Shown: positions 8,811-18,800 of the stretch, piece after piece
Numbering within the stretch: the stretch's first letter is position 1
Layout: the number at the start of each line of letters is the position of its first letter
Assembly (NCBI GenBank): GCA_017408885.1
Contig: JAFQTT010000001.1
Location: 1-64,000 of the forward strand
Length of the DNA: 64,000 nucleotides
From: Methanocorpusculum sp.
GTDB lineage: Archaea; Halobacteriota; Methanomicrobia; Methanomicrobiales; Methanocorpusculaceae
Direction: 5' to 3'
Program-made: the position numbers and the translations under genes
Notes under the pieces: model-generated
The model's database searches: none
What the model saw: only the letters and a program-made list of their open reading frames with translations
What the model was told of the DNA's origin: nothing

Positions 8811-9689
8811 ATGGAAAAAGTAACAAAAGCAGTAATTCCTGCAGCAGGATTCGGTACTCGCTTCTTCCCGATAACCAAGGCAATGCCCAAAGAGATGGTG
8901 CCGGTTGTGGACAAACCAGTTATCCAGTATGTGGTAGAAGAAGCCGTTGCCTCGGGTTGTGATGATATCTTAATCATCACCGGACGAAACAAGCGGGCAA
9001 TCGAGGATCACTTTGATGTCTCGGCCGAGCTGAACATGCACCTTGCAAACTCCGGAAACACCGAGCTTCTGGAAGCAAGTGAACGCCTTTCGGACCTCGC
9101 CGACATCCACTACATCAGACAGAAGGAACAGCGCGGTCTTGGTGACGCGGTTCTCTGTGCAAAACAGCATGTCGGAGACGAACCGTTTGCGGTTCTCCTC
9201 GGAGACACCATCTGTCTTCCTGACAAAGGCGAAAAGCCCTGCACAGCACAGCTTGCTGACATGATGGTCAAGTACCAGCAGCCGGTTATCGGTGTCGAGG
9301 TTGTTCCGAAACATAAAATCAAGGACTATGGAATCATTGACGGAAAACTCATTGAGGAACGCGTCTACCAGATTTTAGACATCATCGAAAAGCCAAGCCC
9401 GGAGGAAGCCCCTTCAAACATTGGTGCTATGGGGCGCTATGTGCTGACGTCTGAAATCTTCGAGATCTTAGAGCACACTGCACCGGGAAGAAAAGGCGAA
9501 ATTCAGCTGACGGATGCGTTAGCTAAGTACACAGAGTATCTCGGCGTCATCGCGAAGAGCACGCGGTATGATATTGGTGATATTGACACGTGGATTGTAT
9601 CGAATCTAAAACTGCTGATGATGGACGAGCGGTATAAAAATCTTGTATCTGACACCATTTTAACCAACAATAGGAATACAATTCTTTAA
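8811..9689 (+). CDS. galU: UTP-glucose-1-phosphate uridylyltransferase
   Basis: About 292 residues from the ATG at 8811 (an upstream GTG at 8802 is possible). The nucleotidyltransferase signature PAAGFGTRFFPITKAMPKEM near residue 10 and the VVDKPVIQYVVEEA segment are diagnostic of GalU/RmlA-type enzymes of the GalU branch. It makes UDP-glucose from glucose-1-phosphate and UTP. It lies directly after ugd on the same strand, as in many polysaccharide loci, and supplies ugd and the GalE-like epimerase at 22.6 kb. Confidence 0.93.
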   Translation: MEKVTKAVIPAAGFGTRFFPITKAMPKEMVPVVDKPVIQYVVEEAVASGCDDILIITGRNKRAIEDHFDVSAELNMHLANSGNTELLEASERLSDLADIHYIRQKEQRGLGDAVLCAKQHVGDEPFAVLLGDTICLPDKGEKPCTAQLADMMVKYQQPVIGVEVVPKHKIKDYGIIDGKLIEERVYQILDIIEKPSPEEAPSNIGAMGRYVLTSEIFEILEHTAPGRKGEIQLTDALAKYTEYLGVIAKSTRYDIGDIDTWIVSNLKLLMMDERYKNLVSDTILTNNRNTIL

Positions 9690-9700
9690 GGGATGATAGT

Positions 9701-10885
9701 ATGTTAACTGAAGAGAATAAAGTATCATTATTAATTAATAGACTGGGTGGTGGAGGGGCGGAGCGTGTTGCCACAGAAATTTCCAATTACTCTAATAGCA
9801 AAATAGATTTGAATATTGTAATGTTGGGCTATAAAATAAGTTATGATATTAATAAGACACCACATTCATTAGACATAAATGCTTACAAGAAGAAAAAAAC
9901 AACACCAATCGGAAAGATAATGACCATTATTGAGGGTTCTTGGAAATATTTTATTTATTTGAAAGAAAACAAAATTTCACTTTCGGTAAGTATGCTTGAA
10001 CCGTCAAATATGATAAATATCATTGCCAGTTCATTGGCGAAGACAAAATGTATTATATCCATTCGTACCAATCCATTTGGAGATGCGACAAGCAAAATCG
10101 AAAAATTATATAACAGAGTGTTATTACACTTAGCAAAGAAAAAAACAAATAAAATTATTCTTAATTCTTATAGTTTAAGACAAGAATTAGTTGATATGAA
10201 TTTGTGTCATGAAAATAATACTCTAGTTATTTACAATCCTAAAAATATTGAAGATATATGTAGGAAATCTGGTGAGGAGGTGGATAATATAGAGATTGAT
10301 GATAATAAATATTTGCTTGTTAATGCAAGTAGATTGGAAGAAAATAAGGGTCATAAACATCTATTACGTATATTTCAACATATCTTAAGAACACACCCAT
10401 CGAAGCTTCTTATCTGTGGTGTTGGAAGTTTGGAAGAAGAACTCAAATACTTCGCAAAAATATTGGGGATTGAGAATGATGTTATTTTTCTTGGGTGGTG
10501 CGAAAATCCATACAAATACTTCTCTAAAGCTGATGTGTTTGTATATCCATCTCTCCTTGATTCTCAGCCAAATGCACTAATAGAAGCATTAATTTGTGGA
10601 TGTCCTATTGTATCAAATGATTGTGATTTCGGACCACGCGAAATTCTTGATGATGGGAAGTATGGTCTATTATCTCTAAAGTTAGAAGATAAACCACTAT
10701 CTCCCGAAGATCCATTGACCGATGCTGAAAGAGATTTTAAAGAGAAGGTAATATTATTATTAGATAATCCTAACCTAAGAAAAGATTTTTCCAAAATATC
10801 TGAGGAACGTTTAAATATATTTGATAGAGAGAAATTGGTAAATGATTATCTGGAGTGTATGTATGATACATTACTACACCCATAA
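9701..10885 (+). CDS. GT4 family glycosyltransferase
   Basis: 394 residues. The N-terminal half has LLINRLGGGGAERVATEI, the glycine-rich donor-side loop of GT-B enzymes. The C-terminal half has LVNASRLEENKGHKHLL and VYPSLLDSQPNALIEALICG, the EX7E-type nucleotide-sugar motif region. It begins 11 bp after galU on the same strand. Codon use is strikingly AT-rich (many AAT, ATA, AAA), unlike ugd and galU, which suggests separate acquisition. Acceptor and donor sugars are unknown. Confidence 0.87.
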   Translation: MLTEENKVSLLINRLGGGGAERVATEISNYSNSKIDLNIVMLGYKISYDINKTPHSLDINAYKKKKTTPIGKIMTIIEGSWKYFIYLKENKISLSVSMLEPSNMINIIASSLAKTKCIISIRTNPFGDATSKIEKLYNRVLLHLAKKKTNKIILNSYSLRQELVDMNLCHENNTLVIYNPKNIEDICRKSGEEVDNIEIDDNKYLLVNASRLEENKGHKHLLRIFQHILRTHPSKLLICGVGSLEEELKYFAKILGIENDVIFLGWCENPYKYFSKADVFVYPSLLDSQPNALIEALICGCPIVSNDCDFGPREILDDGKYGLLSLKLEDKPLSPEDPLTDAERDFKEKVILLLDNPNLRKDFSKISEERLNIFDREKLVNDYLECMYDTLLHP

Positions 10886-11077
10886 ACAAATTTATTAAAA
10901 AAACCCTTATTTAAAGCATGATTTTACCATTCTGTGCATATTTTACACCTACATTATTTGTAATTAGTATTTTGGGAAAACACTGATAACGTGCGTTTCC
11001 TCTCATGTGTTTAGATATCTGAAATTATAAAGCAATTCAATTCATGAGTAAATCCATTAACCATCATGTTCTAAACG

Positions 11078-12226
11078 TCAAATAACTCCTTTATCAGGGT
11101 CAAAATCTGAGGGCGTAAATGCTACATATGGGTCAATACCATTGACACACCCATCTCTGAAGAGAATACAACCAAGATTATCAACACCAATTTTTAATAA
11201 AATCTTCCTATCGAAATAAGCAGACAACATATTATCAGAGATAATTGCAGTTATGTAAATCTTTGCGCAGGCATTCGCCTTTGCAAGATACTTTGAATAT
11301 TTTAGAATACGATTAATTGTTTCTCGATTATACTTTTTGAGATTAATCTCTCGAATCCGGAGTGATTTTATAGATTTACTTTCTTGTATGTCATAAACAA
11401 AATATCCACTAATTTCCCCAGAATCATCATGCACTAAATTAACTGTTCTCTCTAATAATGCCTTGACTGAATCTGAGAAAAACAACCATTCCAGATTAGA
11501 TTTATCTCTAGAAATGCTAATAGAATTGTTTATCTTATCTCCATAAAAGTATTTCATGAAAACATCGACGTCATCACATTCCTTGATATTATATTTAGAT
11601 AACATCTCATCCTTGGAGTTCTTGATAGATTTTCTAGGATGTAATACAGGACAATTATGGAGCATTTTTACAACAAATGTTAACAGTATACGTGATATAC
11701 CTCTCTTTCGGGACAACGTACCTGATAATACCGCTGACAGTTGATGACACTGTAAGCCAAAATTAGTAATTATGCCATAATTCCTGACAGGGTGACGAGC
11801 TTTTATCTCTTTAAATCCAACTCCCAGCAATCTTCTTTTCACAGGAGGTATGGGCGTTGTTGCGATAAATAAATCAACATCAGTCTGTTCAAGTTGTTTG
11901 TAAAACATTTGGGAACGAATATCACCACGTATTTCACTTTTAATGTACCATGAAGTAGATGCTGAACCTTTCAATCTCTTATCTGCATATGTGTAATTGA
12001 CAGGGATATTTCCACGGAATCCGCTTATAGCGTTATTTTCATCGACGAGAATCCATGCAATAGGTGTATTTTCATCAAGTGCTGGATTGGAAAACCACCA
12101 CAAATTAAATCTCAATAACCATAATCGTGCCGAATCCTCTGGAAAACCTTCTTCAAGTAACTCTGCTAATTGATTACACAATTCACCATTAATGGATTTC
12201 TTATAGAGGGTTTTTATCTCAATCAT
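11078..12226 (-). CDS. GNAT-like acyltransferase family protein
   Basis: 382 residues with no membrane segment. The first 130 residues look like a GNAT fold (AELLEEGFPEDSARLWLLR, then WILVDENNAISGFRGNIPVNY), and a second stretch near residues 265-330 (VNLVHDDSGEISGYFVYDI) resembles the acetyl-CoA-binding strand region. This is a weak, motif-level assignment. The ATG overlaps the end of the upstream gene by 4 bp, so they are coupled. The composition is AT-rich, like the rest of 9.7-13.1 kb. Confidence 0.5.
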   Translation of the reverse strand: MIEIKTLYKKSINGELCNQLAELLEEGFPEDSARLWLLRFNLWWFSNPALDENTPIAWILVDENNAISGFRGNIPVNYTYADKRLKGSASTSWYIKSEIRGDIRSQMFYKQLEQTDVDLFIATTPIPPVKRRLLGVGFKEIKARHPVRNYGIITNFGLQCHQLSAVLSGTLSRKRGISRILLTFVVKMLHNCPVLHPRKSIKNSKDEMLSKYNIKECDDVDVFMKYFYGDKINNSISISRDKSNLEWLFFSDSVKALLERTVNLVHDDSGEISGYFVYDIQESKSIKSLRIREINLKKYNRETINRILKYSKYLAKANACAKIYITAIISDNMLSAYFDRKILLKIGVDNLGCILFRDGCVNGIDPYVAFTPSDFDPDKGVI

Positions 12227-13143
12227 TTTTTAAACAGACTATTCTTTATTAGGTACCAAATATGGGTGAAACTATACTTAATTCTTGCTACATCAATTAC
12301 TGCAATAGAATTGCTACAATTAAATGTATGACAAGCATAATCAAATGGGGGTTTACCTACAATTTTTTTAATCGTCTTTTCTGAGAATTCATTTTCAGTA
12401 AGTTTTGATACCTCTTTTATTAACAATTCACCGCCATAAACGCGTGAGCAGTCTTGTACTGGACGATAGAGAATATCATCTACAATGAATGGTTTTCCGC
12501 CACCACGTGCGACAGGATTGTCGTACTGTATTGGATTTAATTTATGTGGTTTCCAACCTGATAAAGGAGTGTTAGAATGCCATATGTGTAGTTCACTGTT
12601 TTCTGAAGAGGATCGGCCTTTTTTTACCGTAGAAAACATCCACCAATGATTCTGGTATTCAAATATCACTGTATCAATGCCATTAAAATTATCGATTAAT
12701 GTTGTTACATATTCCCACTTATCTGGTGATCCAATGGATTTGTATAATGATATCGTATGTGATTCATTATTTTCAGGAATCATATACAATTCACCATCGT
12801 ACTCTAATAAATAGGGATATGACAAATGGGTGGGCAAATCCAGGGCAGTATGAATCTCATATCGTTTTGAAAGAACATCTTCTAAATATACATAGGATAT
12901 ATTCCCATGATAGTCCTTTTCAGAAAATCGTTCAAAAAATACAATGGGAGGACCAAAGTAATCTGTAATAAAAGGGTCTGCATAGAAATTTTCTTCCGGA
13001 CTCTCATAAATCCAATGGATGTTCTCCATATCTTTAGAAAAAATATCTTCTTCAGAATAGTTTTGAACAATTCCAATGCGCCAACAGGTCTGTTGGAATA
13101 AAACCATGGGATTTTTAATAACTTGTTTTATTGTATCAAACAT
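12223..13143 (-). CDS. Beta-propeller-like glycan protein (GINT1 N-terminal-like)
   Basis: 306 residues with repeated beta-rich blocks such as ENFYADPFITDYFG, LSYPYLLEYDGELYMIPEN and WWMFSTVKKG. This pattern resembles the N-terminal domain of glucosamine inositolphosphorylceramide transferases and GH43-like five-bladed propellers, a domain also found alone in bacterial and archaeal glycan loci. It lies between a GT4 gene (11 bp upstream) and a GNAT-like gene (4 bp overlap) in one minus-strand operon. A sugar-transfer or sugar-binding role is inferred. Confidence 0.55.
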   Translation of the reverse strand: MFDTIKQVIKNPMVLFQQTCWRIGIVQNYSEEDIFSKDMENIHWIYESPEENFYADPFITDYFGPPIVFFERFSEKDYHGNISYVYLEDVLSKRYEIHTALDLPTHLSYPYLLEYDGELYMIPENNESHTISLYKSIGSPDKWEYVTTLIDNFNGIDTVIFEYQNHWWMFSTVKKGRSSSENSELHIWHSNTPLSGWKPHKLNPIQYDNPVARGGGKPFIVDDILYRPVQDCSRVYGGELLIKEVSKLTENEFSEKTIKKIVGKPPFDYACHTFNCSNSIAVIDVARIKYSFTHIWYLIKNSLFKK

Positions 13144-13154
13144 CTTATCCTCAT

Positions 13155-14270
13155 TTATTTATAATTAGATGTCAACTCCTCATATACTTTCTCAGTCTCT
13201 GCATTCATCGCCGATAGCGAATACCCCTCCTCAATCATCTTCCTTCCGCTCAAACCAAACTCTTCTGAGAGACTCACATCTCCATACAACCTCTCCAACG
13301 CCGCAACAACCTCGTCCACATCCTTTTTCTGAATAACAATCCCGCCTGCCTCAATAATAGGTACAAGCTGCGGAATATCAGTACACACCACAGGCAAACC
13401 GCATGCCATAGCTTCCAGAAGAGTACGCGGCATGCCTTCGCTCATGCTTGTCATCAGATAGACTGATGAACGTGTATAATATGAAAGCATCTCTTCATTA
13501 TCAACACGGCCAGTAAAGATAATGGATTTATCCAAACCATTATCACACACATATGCCTGAGCAGCATCTAGATATGGTCCATCACCTACAACATACATCA
13601 ATGCTGATGGAGCATTCTGTAGGAACTTCTCAAAACCGAGAATAGCATACTTTAACCCCTTTCCTGCGGAGAGACGACCAACCCAAATAACAGTAAATGG
13701 ATTTGAGGCGTCTTTTTCAACAGGGTGGAACACATCAGTGTCTACACCATTTGGGATAATGACAATCTTTTCAGGTTTGACACCTATGGCTACCATGTCC
13801 TCTTTTTCCCGTTCTGTAAAAGTGATAACTTTATCTGCAGAATTGAAAGTAAATCGTCCAACCGTCTTGAGATAAATTTCCTGAAACCATGCCGGGACAG
13901 CCTGTGAACGCAGTCCATGATTTGTTATAACCAATGGAGCAGAACCAAGTCTCCGAACAACTGCTGCAATATTTGTCGAGATGAATAAATGAGAATGTCC
14001 ATCTATGATGTCATAGTTGTAACGATTCCGGAAAAGCTTCCAGAACATATTCAAACAGAAAGTATTTCCAAATAGCTGAAACTTTCTCCCAAAGTTCACA
14101 ACATTGTAATGAACATCCATTGGATTGATATCTGACTTTTCAGGTAAACATGTATACACAGTTATATTGTGGCCATCTTTTACTTGTTCTTCTGACAAAA
14201 GATGACTGTGCAATCCAATCCCGCCAACAACATATGGATACAAATCACTGGAAATACGGAGAACATTCAT
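13155..14270 (-). CDS. GT4 family glycosyltransferase
   Basis: 371 residues with GT-B architecture. N-terminal: YPYVVGGIGLHSHLLSEEQ. Linker: IPNGVDTDVFHPVE. C-terminal: VIWVGRLSAGKGL and SMSEGMPRTLLEAMACGLPV, which contains the EX7E motif. It heads the minus-strand operon 14270-11078 and is preceded by promoter-leader copy 3. The G+C content is higher than that of the two genes downstream of it. Confidence 0.9.
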   Translation of the reverse strand: MNVLRISSDLYPYVVGGIGLHSHLLSEEQVKDGHNITVYTCLPEKSDINPMDVHYNVVNFGRKFQLFGNTFCLNMFWKLFRNRYNYDIIDGHSHLFISTNIAAVVRRLGSAPLVITNHGLRSQAVPAWFQEIYLKTVGRFTFNSADKVITFTEREKEDMVAIGVKPEKIVIIPNGVDTDVFHPVEKDASNPFTVIWVGRLSAGKGLKYAILGFEKFLQNAPSALMYVVGDGPYLDAAQAYVCDNGLDKSIIFTGRVDNEEMLSYYTRSSVYLMTSMSEGMPRTLLEAMACGLPVVCTDIPQLVPIIEAGGIVIQKKDVDEVVAALERLYGDVSLSEEFGLSGRKMIEEGYSLSAMNAETEKVYEELTSNYK

Positions 14271-14361
14271 TATGCAACCTCATGATAAAAACAAATGATG
14301 ATTGGAATACAACTAACTCCATCACAATTTAGAACTCTGTATCCACCCATCATAGAATATA

Positions 14362-14493
14362 CATCCTCTTGTATGAGGATACATTTTGTAGACATTCATT
14401 GATTAATGTTTTGGTCAATTTGTTGAATCCTCTTTTTGTAAGATTTTCATGTATCGAAAATATGTCTGAATTCATTGATATTGTGGATTAAAT
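14362..14493 (-). repeat. Promoter-leader repeat, copy 3
   Basis: Same orientation as copy 2. Read on the minus strand towards 14270: box AATATCAATGAATTCA, TATA-like CTTACAAAAAGA (about 14432-14443), the conserved AATGAATGTCTACA segment, and palindrome TCCTCATACAAGAGGA at 14364-14379. The distance from the palindrome to the start codon is about 93 nt, longer than for copies 1 and 2. The rightward glycosyltransferase gene starts on the far side. Confidence 0.75.
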
Positions 14494-14588
14494 CGCCCAT
14501 AATCTAACCCTAAATTTGCATCTTCCTCTTTTCTCATACAACAGGATTGTATCGCAACAACCCACCATACACCCAGATTCACCCATCC

Positions 14589-15692
14589 ATGAAAATCCTC
14601 CAGATAACTCCTTACTACCTCCCGCATACAGGAGGTATTGAACGTTATGTCTATAACCTTAGTCAATACCTAATCTCAAAAGGTCACACAGTAGACATAG
14701 CGACAGCCAACGTTCCTGAATCAAACACTAAAGAAACCATCGATGGAACAACAATATATCGCTATCCACAGCTTTGTACCTTAATGGGAAACCCAATAAT
14801 TACAAACCTCTCTGATTTAAAAAGACGTCTGAAAGACTATGATATAATACATATTCATGGAGTATATACTTATGCAGCACTAAGAACAGTACTTTTTCTT
14901 GGAAAAAAACACAAACAAAAAGTACTCTTAACTCACCATGGCAGGGTTGTATATCCAAACAGCCCAAAAAACATACTGGCAAAAATCTATGAGCGGATTG
15001 TTGTTAGATTCATACTGAGAAGACTGGACTGTACAATTGTTCTCTCAGAATCAGATAAAGAACAATTCATGTCTCTTGGAATGCCTGGAGATAAAATCAA
15101 TATAATACCAAATGGAATTGATACCAATGCCTTCGTTCAGCCGGATGCGGAGGTCATGACCTACTTCACTGAAAAATACCACCTCAATAGAAAGAAGGTT
15201 ATTCTCTTTCTTGCCGTTCTCAGTGAACGAAAAGGAATCTTTGATTTGCTGCACGCATATGCTCTGATGCAGGATGAAGAAACGGTATTGTTAATTGTCG
15301 GAAACGGGCCGGATAAAGAAAAAGCAAAGGAGCTTTCCCTAGAACTGAACCTGTCAGAAACCGTAACTTTTGCCGGAAAACTTCCCTTCATCGAAATTCT
15401 CTGTGCATATGCAAGAGCAGACACCTACGTTCTCCCCTCATACTTCGAAGGAATGCCGACAACAGTGATGGAGGCTCTGGTCATGGGATGCCCGGTTGTT
15501 GCCACCTCAATTCCAGGTGTCAAAGACAACTTCGCTGACGAGGCTGTGCTTGTAGATCCGGGAAATATCAGACAGCTTAGCGATGCAATCAGAAAAAGTC
15601 TTTCAGAAACCCATGAGATTGATACCAATACACTGCGCAGGAAATATGATGCAAAAAAGGTCTTTGAAAAATATTCAAGAATATATACCTGA
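14589..15692 (+). CDS. GT4 family glycosyltransferase
   Basis: About 367 residues from the preferred ATG at 14589 (MKILQITPYYLPHTGGIERY); an in-frame ATG at 14547 would add 14 residues absent from typical family members. Motifs: HTGGIERYVYNLSQYL, IPNGIDTNAFVQPD, LAVLSERKGIFDLL and YFEGMPTTVMEALVMGCPV (EX7E). It is transcribed away from promoter-leader copy 3. It ends 157 bp before the convergent reverse transcriptase gene; no gene is supported in that gap. Confidence 0.9.
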   Translation: MKILQITPYYLPHTGGIERYVYNLSQYLISKGHTVDIATANVPESNTKETIDGTTIYRYPQLCTLMGNPIITNLSDLKRRLKDYDIIHIHGVYTYAALRTVLFLGKKHKQKVLLTHHGRVVYPNSPKNILAKIYERIVVRFILRRLDCTIVLSESDKEQFMSLGMPGDKINIIPNGIDTNAFVQPDAEVMTYFTEKYHLNRKKVILFLAVLSERKGIFDLLHAYALMQDEETVLLIVGNGPDKEKAKELSLELNLSETVTFAGKLPFIEILCAYARADTYVLPSYFEGMPTTVMEALVMGCPVVATSIPGVKDNFADEAVLVDPGNIRQLSDAIRKSLSETHEIDTNTLRRKYDAKKVFEKYSRIYT

Positions 15693-15848
15693 GAAAAGGC
15701 AGAATGAGGTTGTAGTAAATTATCTCAACCCTGTTTTAGAACACATTGTACCTGTTGATCCCAATGAGATAAACCGAAACATCACTCTTCAAACACAGAA
15801 ATCTATACACTGAAAAGATAGTTTCAGGTACATCTCACACCAAATAAA

Positions 15849-18800
15849 TCATCGCATCCTTTTCAATACATTCTCCACGTTAAATCCAGGAGGAAGGGGT
15901 TTAAATTGTATCTTCGAGAGTTGTGAAGTCTGGAAAATCCGAAGATCCTGGATTTTGAGATCACCAGTTATAAGAGAGGGAGTTGTTCCACCGCTGATTG
16001 ATGCAAGAACCCGCCCCTCATTTTTCGCAGGCTGCAGAATACAGGAACCTCCAAACTGGGAAGCATTAACATATGCTACATAGCAGTGCAAATCCCGGGA
16101 TGCCGAATCAACGATATCGGTAAAGTATCTGATATCCTTGTTTACAGAACATCCTGCCACAAAATCAACATTGGAACGGAAGAGACTCCGCTGAGCAATA
16201 TCTGCCATCTCAAAGCAGTTGTAAATGGTGAACTGAGCACCATGCCAGTTATAGAGATGATAAAGATACTCGGAATTATCTGATGGAAGATAGCCACATT
16301 TCCTGAATTCATCCAGTTCCTGCGGGGCATAGTGATTCTTTCCGCGTAAAACAATACAGCACGACTTGTACTCTCCCTTTACCTCAAACGGAAGAATAGC
16401 CGCAGTCGGATTCAGAATGGAAAACGGTACTCTGTCACTATCTGGAATTCCAGATGAATCCCTGCGCTCCGCCTGGGAAAATATATACTCCATACCGAAT
16501 ATAAGACCAATCTGATGCTGCCTGGCCCATTGACTGAGTTTCGGAAGCCAGCGGTGCGGAATTGAAAGCTCCGGAAAAATAACTAGGTTGCACTTCGTCC
16601 TGACTGCGTCATTCAGAATGCGCGATATCCTAATCCACCTCTTAAGAGAAATATCAGGAGGCATTTTTCCAGGCTGATATGCCTTTTGCAGCGTCTCATC
16701 GGAAATATCAATATTCACAATCCCGATACGCAGACATGAACAGGAAACATCATCCGTTGACTTCACGGTTATTTTTGCATAATCAAGGGGACAGTCCTCC
16801 TTATCTTCAGTATCAGACGTGTAGTGTATCTCCTGTTTACCATCCAGCCAAAAAGGATTAATAACGACTTCTTGGTTAGGCGGATTAAACCCAAGAATTG
16901 TATCATAAAAACTCTTTTTCGCCTCATCAAGATAATGCATGGTAGCCTCCCCAGCATCATAGTATGCACAGTTAAAACCTGCAGTATTTCTGAAATTCCT
17001 CAATGCATAAAACTGCTGGAATTCATACATATGGATAAATTTCGGTCTGCGCTGTATCTTTTTCCAGTCCAGTTTAATCTCCTGCGGAACATTCGAACTC
17101 CTTTGAAATGTCTGACCAAACACATTAACATCATGCAAATCCCCGTTATCATATCCGTCAATATAATTCAGAAGAGGATAGATTACATAATGCTGCGGGA
17201 AAAGATTTGTTCTCCTGAAAATCTCTGCGTACCTCTCCACAACATTTTTGTTATCGTCACTGCATCTGATGCTGAAAGGGAGATGTGAACTCAAACTCTT
17301 TCGCTCCTTCACCGAAAACAAGGCAAGAGGCTGGGCAAAAGAATATCTGAGATATTGAGTGAGAAAATCTTCCATCCTTTCTGACAACTGTTGTCTTAAT
17401 AAACTGTCCTCGCCTGATGATTTATCACCAGGAAATGCATCTGATGACGGAGATAAACGGGAAATAGTCTCCAGCAGTTCATTAGACAATGTCCTGATAT
17501 TTTTCCCCATCAAATCATCTGAAGAAAAGAGAAGAAGAGTAAACATCTTCTCCCAGGTCTTGGTATATGCAAGGTAATTATTGCCTCGCATATCCTTGAA
17601 CATATTGCCAATGAGCTCTTTTATATCTGGAATTGGTTTGCTACAAAGGGAAATCTGGGAAATCTGCTTGGATAAAGAAACCGACATCTGCATATCATCT
17701 GTTACAAACTTCTCCAGATTCCTAAGTTTATTCGTTGAGCCGTCCTTAAACACAAGCTGATAAATCCCGGTTTCCAAAAGATCCGTCACTGATTCCTCCG
17801 GAAGATAGGCAAACACACTGGAGTTATCCTTAATTTTCCGCGCAAAATTATCCAGAAGAGCGGAGGAATACTCTGGTTCAAGATGGAGATGAAGAATCTT
17901 CTCGTTCTGAATCATAAGGCGTGGTTTATCAAAACGCTGATCCAAAACCCAGTATACTACCGTGTCATTACTTTTATCAGATTTCTTTTTCCCGGATTTC
18001 TTTTCATCCGATATTTTTTCCCCGTATATATCAACCTGGACAGTCTCGAAATCTGAATAACTCAGCACACCTCTTTCTACCAGATATTCACTGATAATAT
18101 CAAACTCGGTCTTCGGAGATTCCGATTTACTGCTGGGTCCTTGTCTGGAAAATACCAGAATACAGTCATCCACATATCTCCCGTAAAACAGGGGTTTTGC
18201 CTTATTGAGAACATTCTCATCAAACGAATGAAGATGCCAGTTTGCCAAAACACCGGAAGAATGAAGACCTACTGGAAGAAGGGATTTCTGACCATTCTCC
18301 TTAATCTCTGTGTGAGTCAGATTAGTCAGAGGTTGAATAATTCCATAGAATGTATCACAAATATCTCGAATAATATCAGTCAGCTGACAACAGAATTCAT
18401 AGTTTGAAATACCGGAAAGATAACTTTTAATCGCATCAAAATCCCCCTCAATCAAATAGAAACACTTCGTCAAATCCAAGGTCAGAATATCAACAACATT
18501 ACCCTGCTTCAGCTCCATCTGCGCTGTAGATATTGCAGTATCTCTCCATCGTGCATACTCTTTTGCAAAATCCTTCAGAATATGGCTTGATTGATCGTTA
18601 TAATCCCATCTGTCAGTTAATACATTTTCAGAAAGAGAAGAATGAAGCCGATTGCCAAAGCTGCAGTCATCAAACATTTTATCCAGATGAGTGCCCACAA
18701 GCACAACCCACAGAACATCTAGCATAAAAAGCGGAATCGGCATGGAAATATAATAATTGACCCCATGCCAGTAATATCTCTTTGCGGAAGAAACATTAGA

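Noticed and set aside
15583-15813. 76-residue open frame between the GT4 and RT genes
   Set aside because: It starts inside the glycosyltransferase in another frame. Its tail looks mildly protein-like but has no start of its own or family match.
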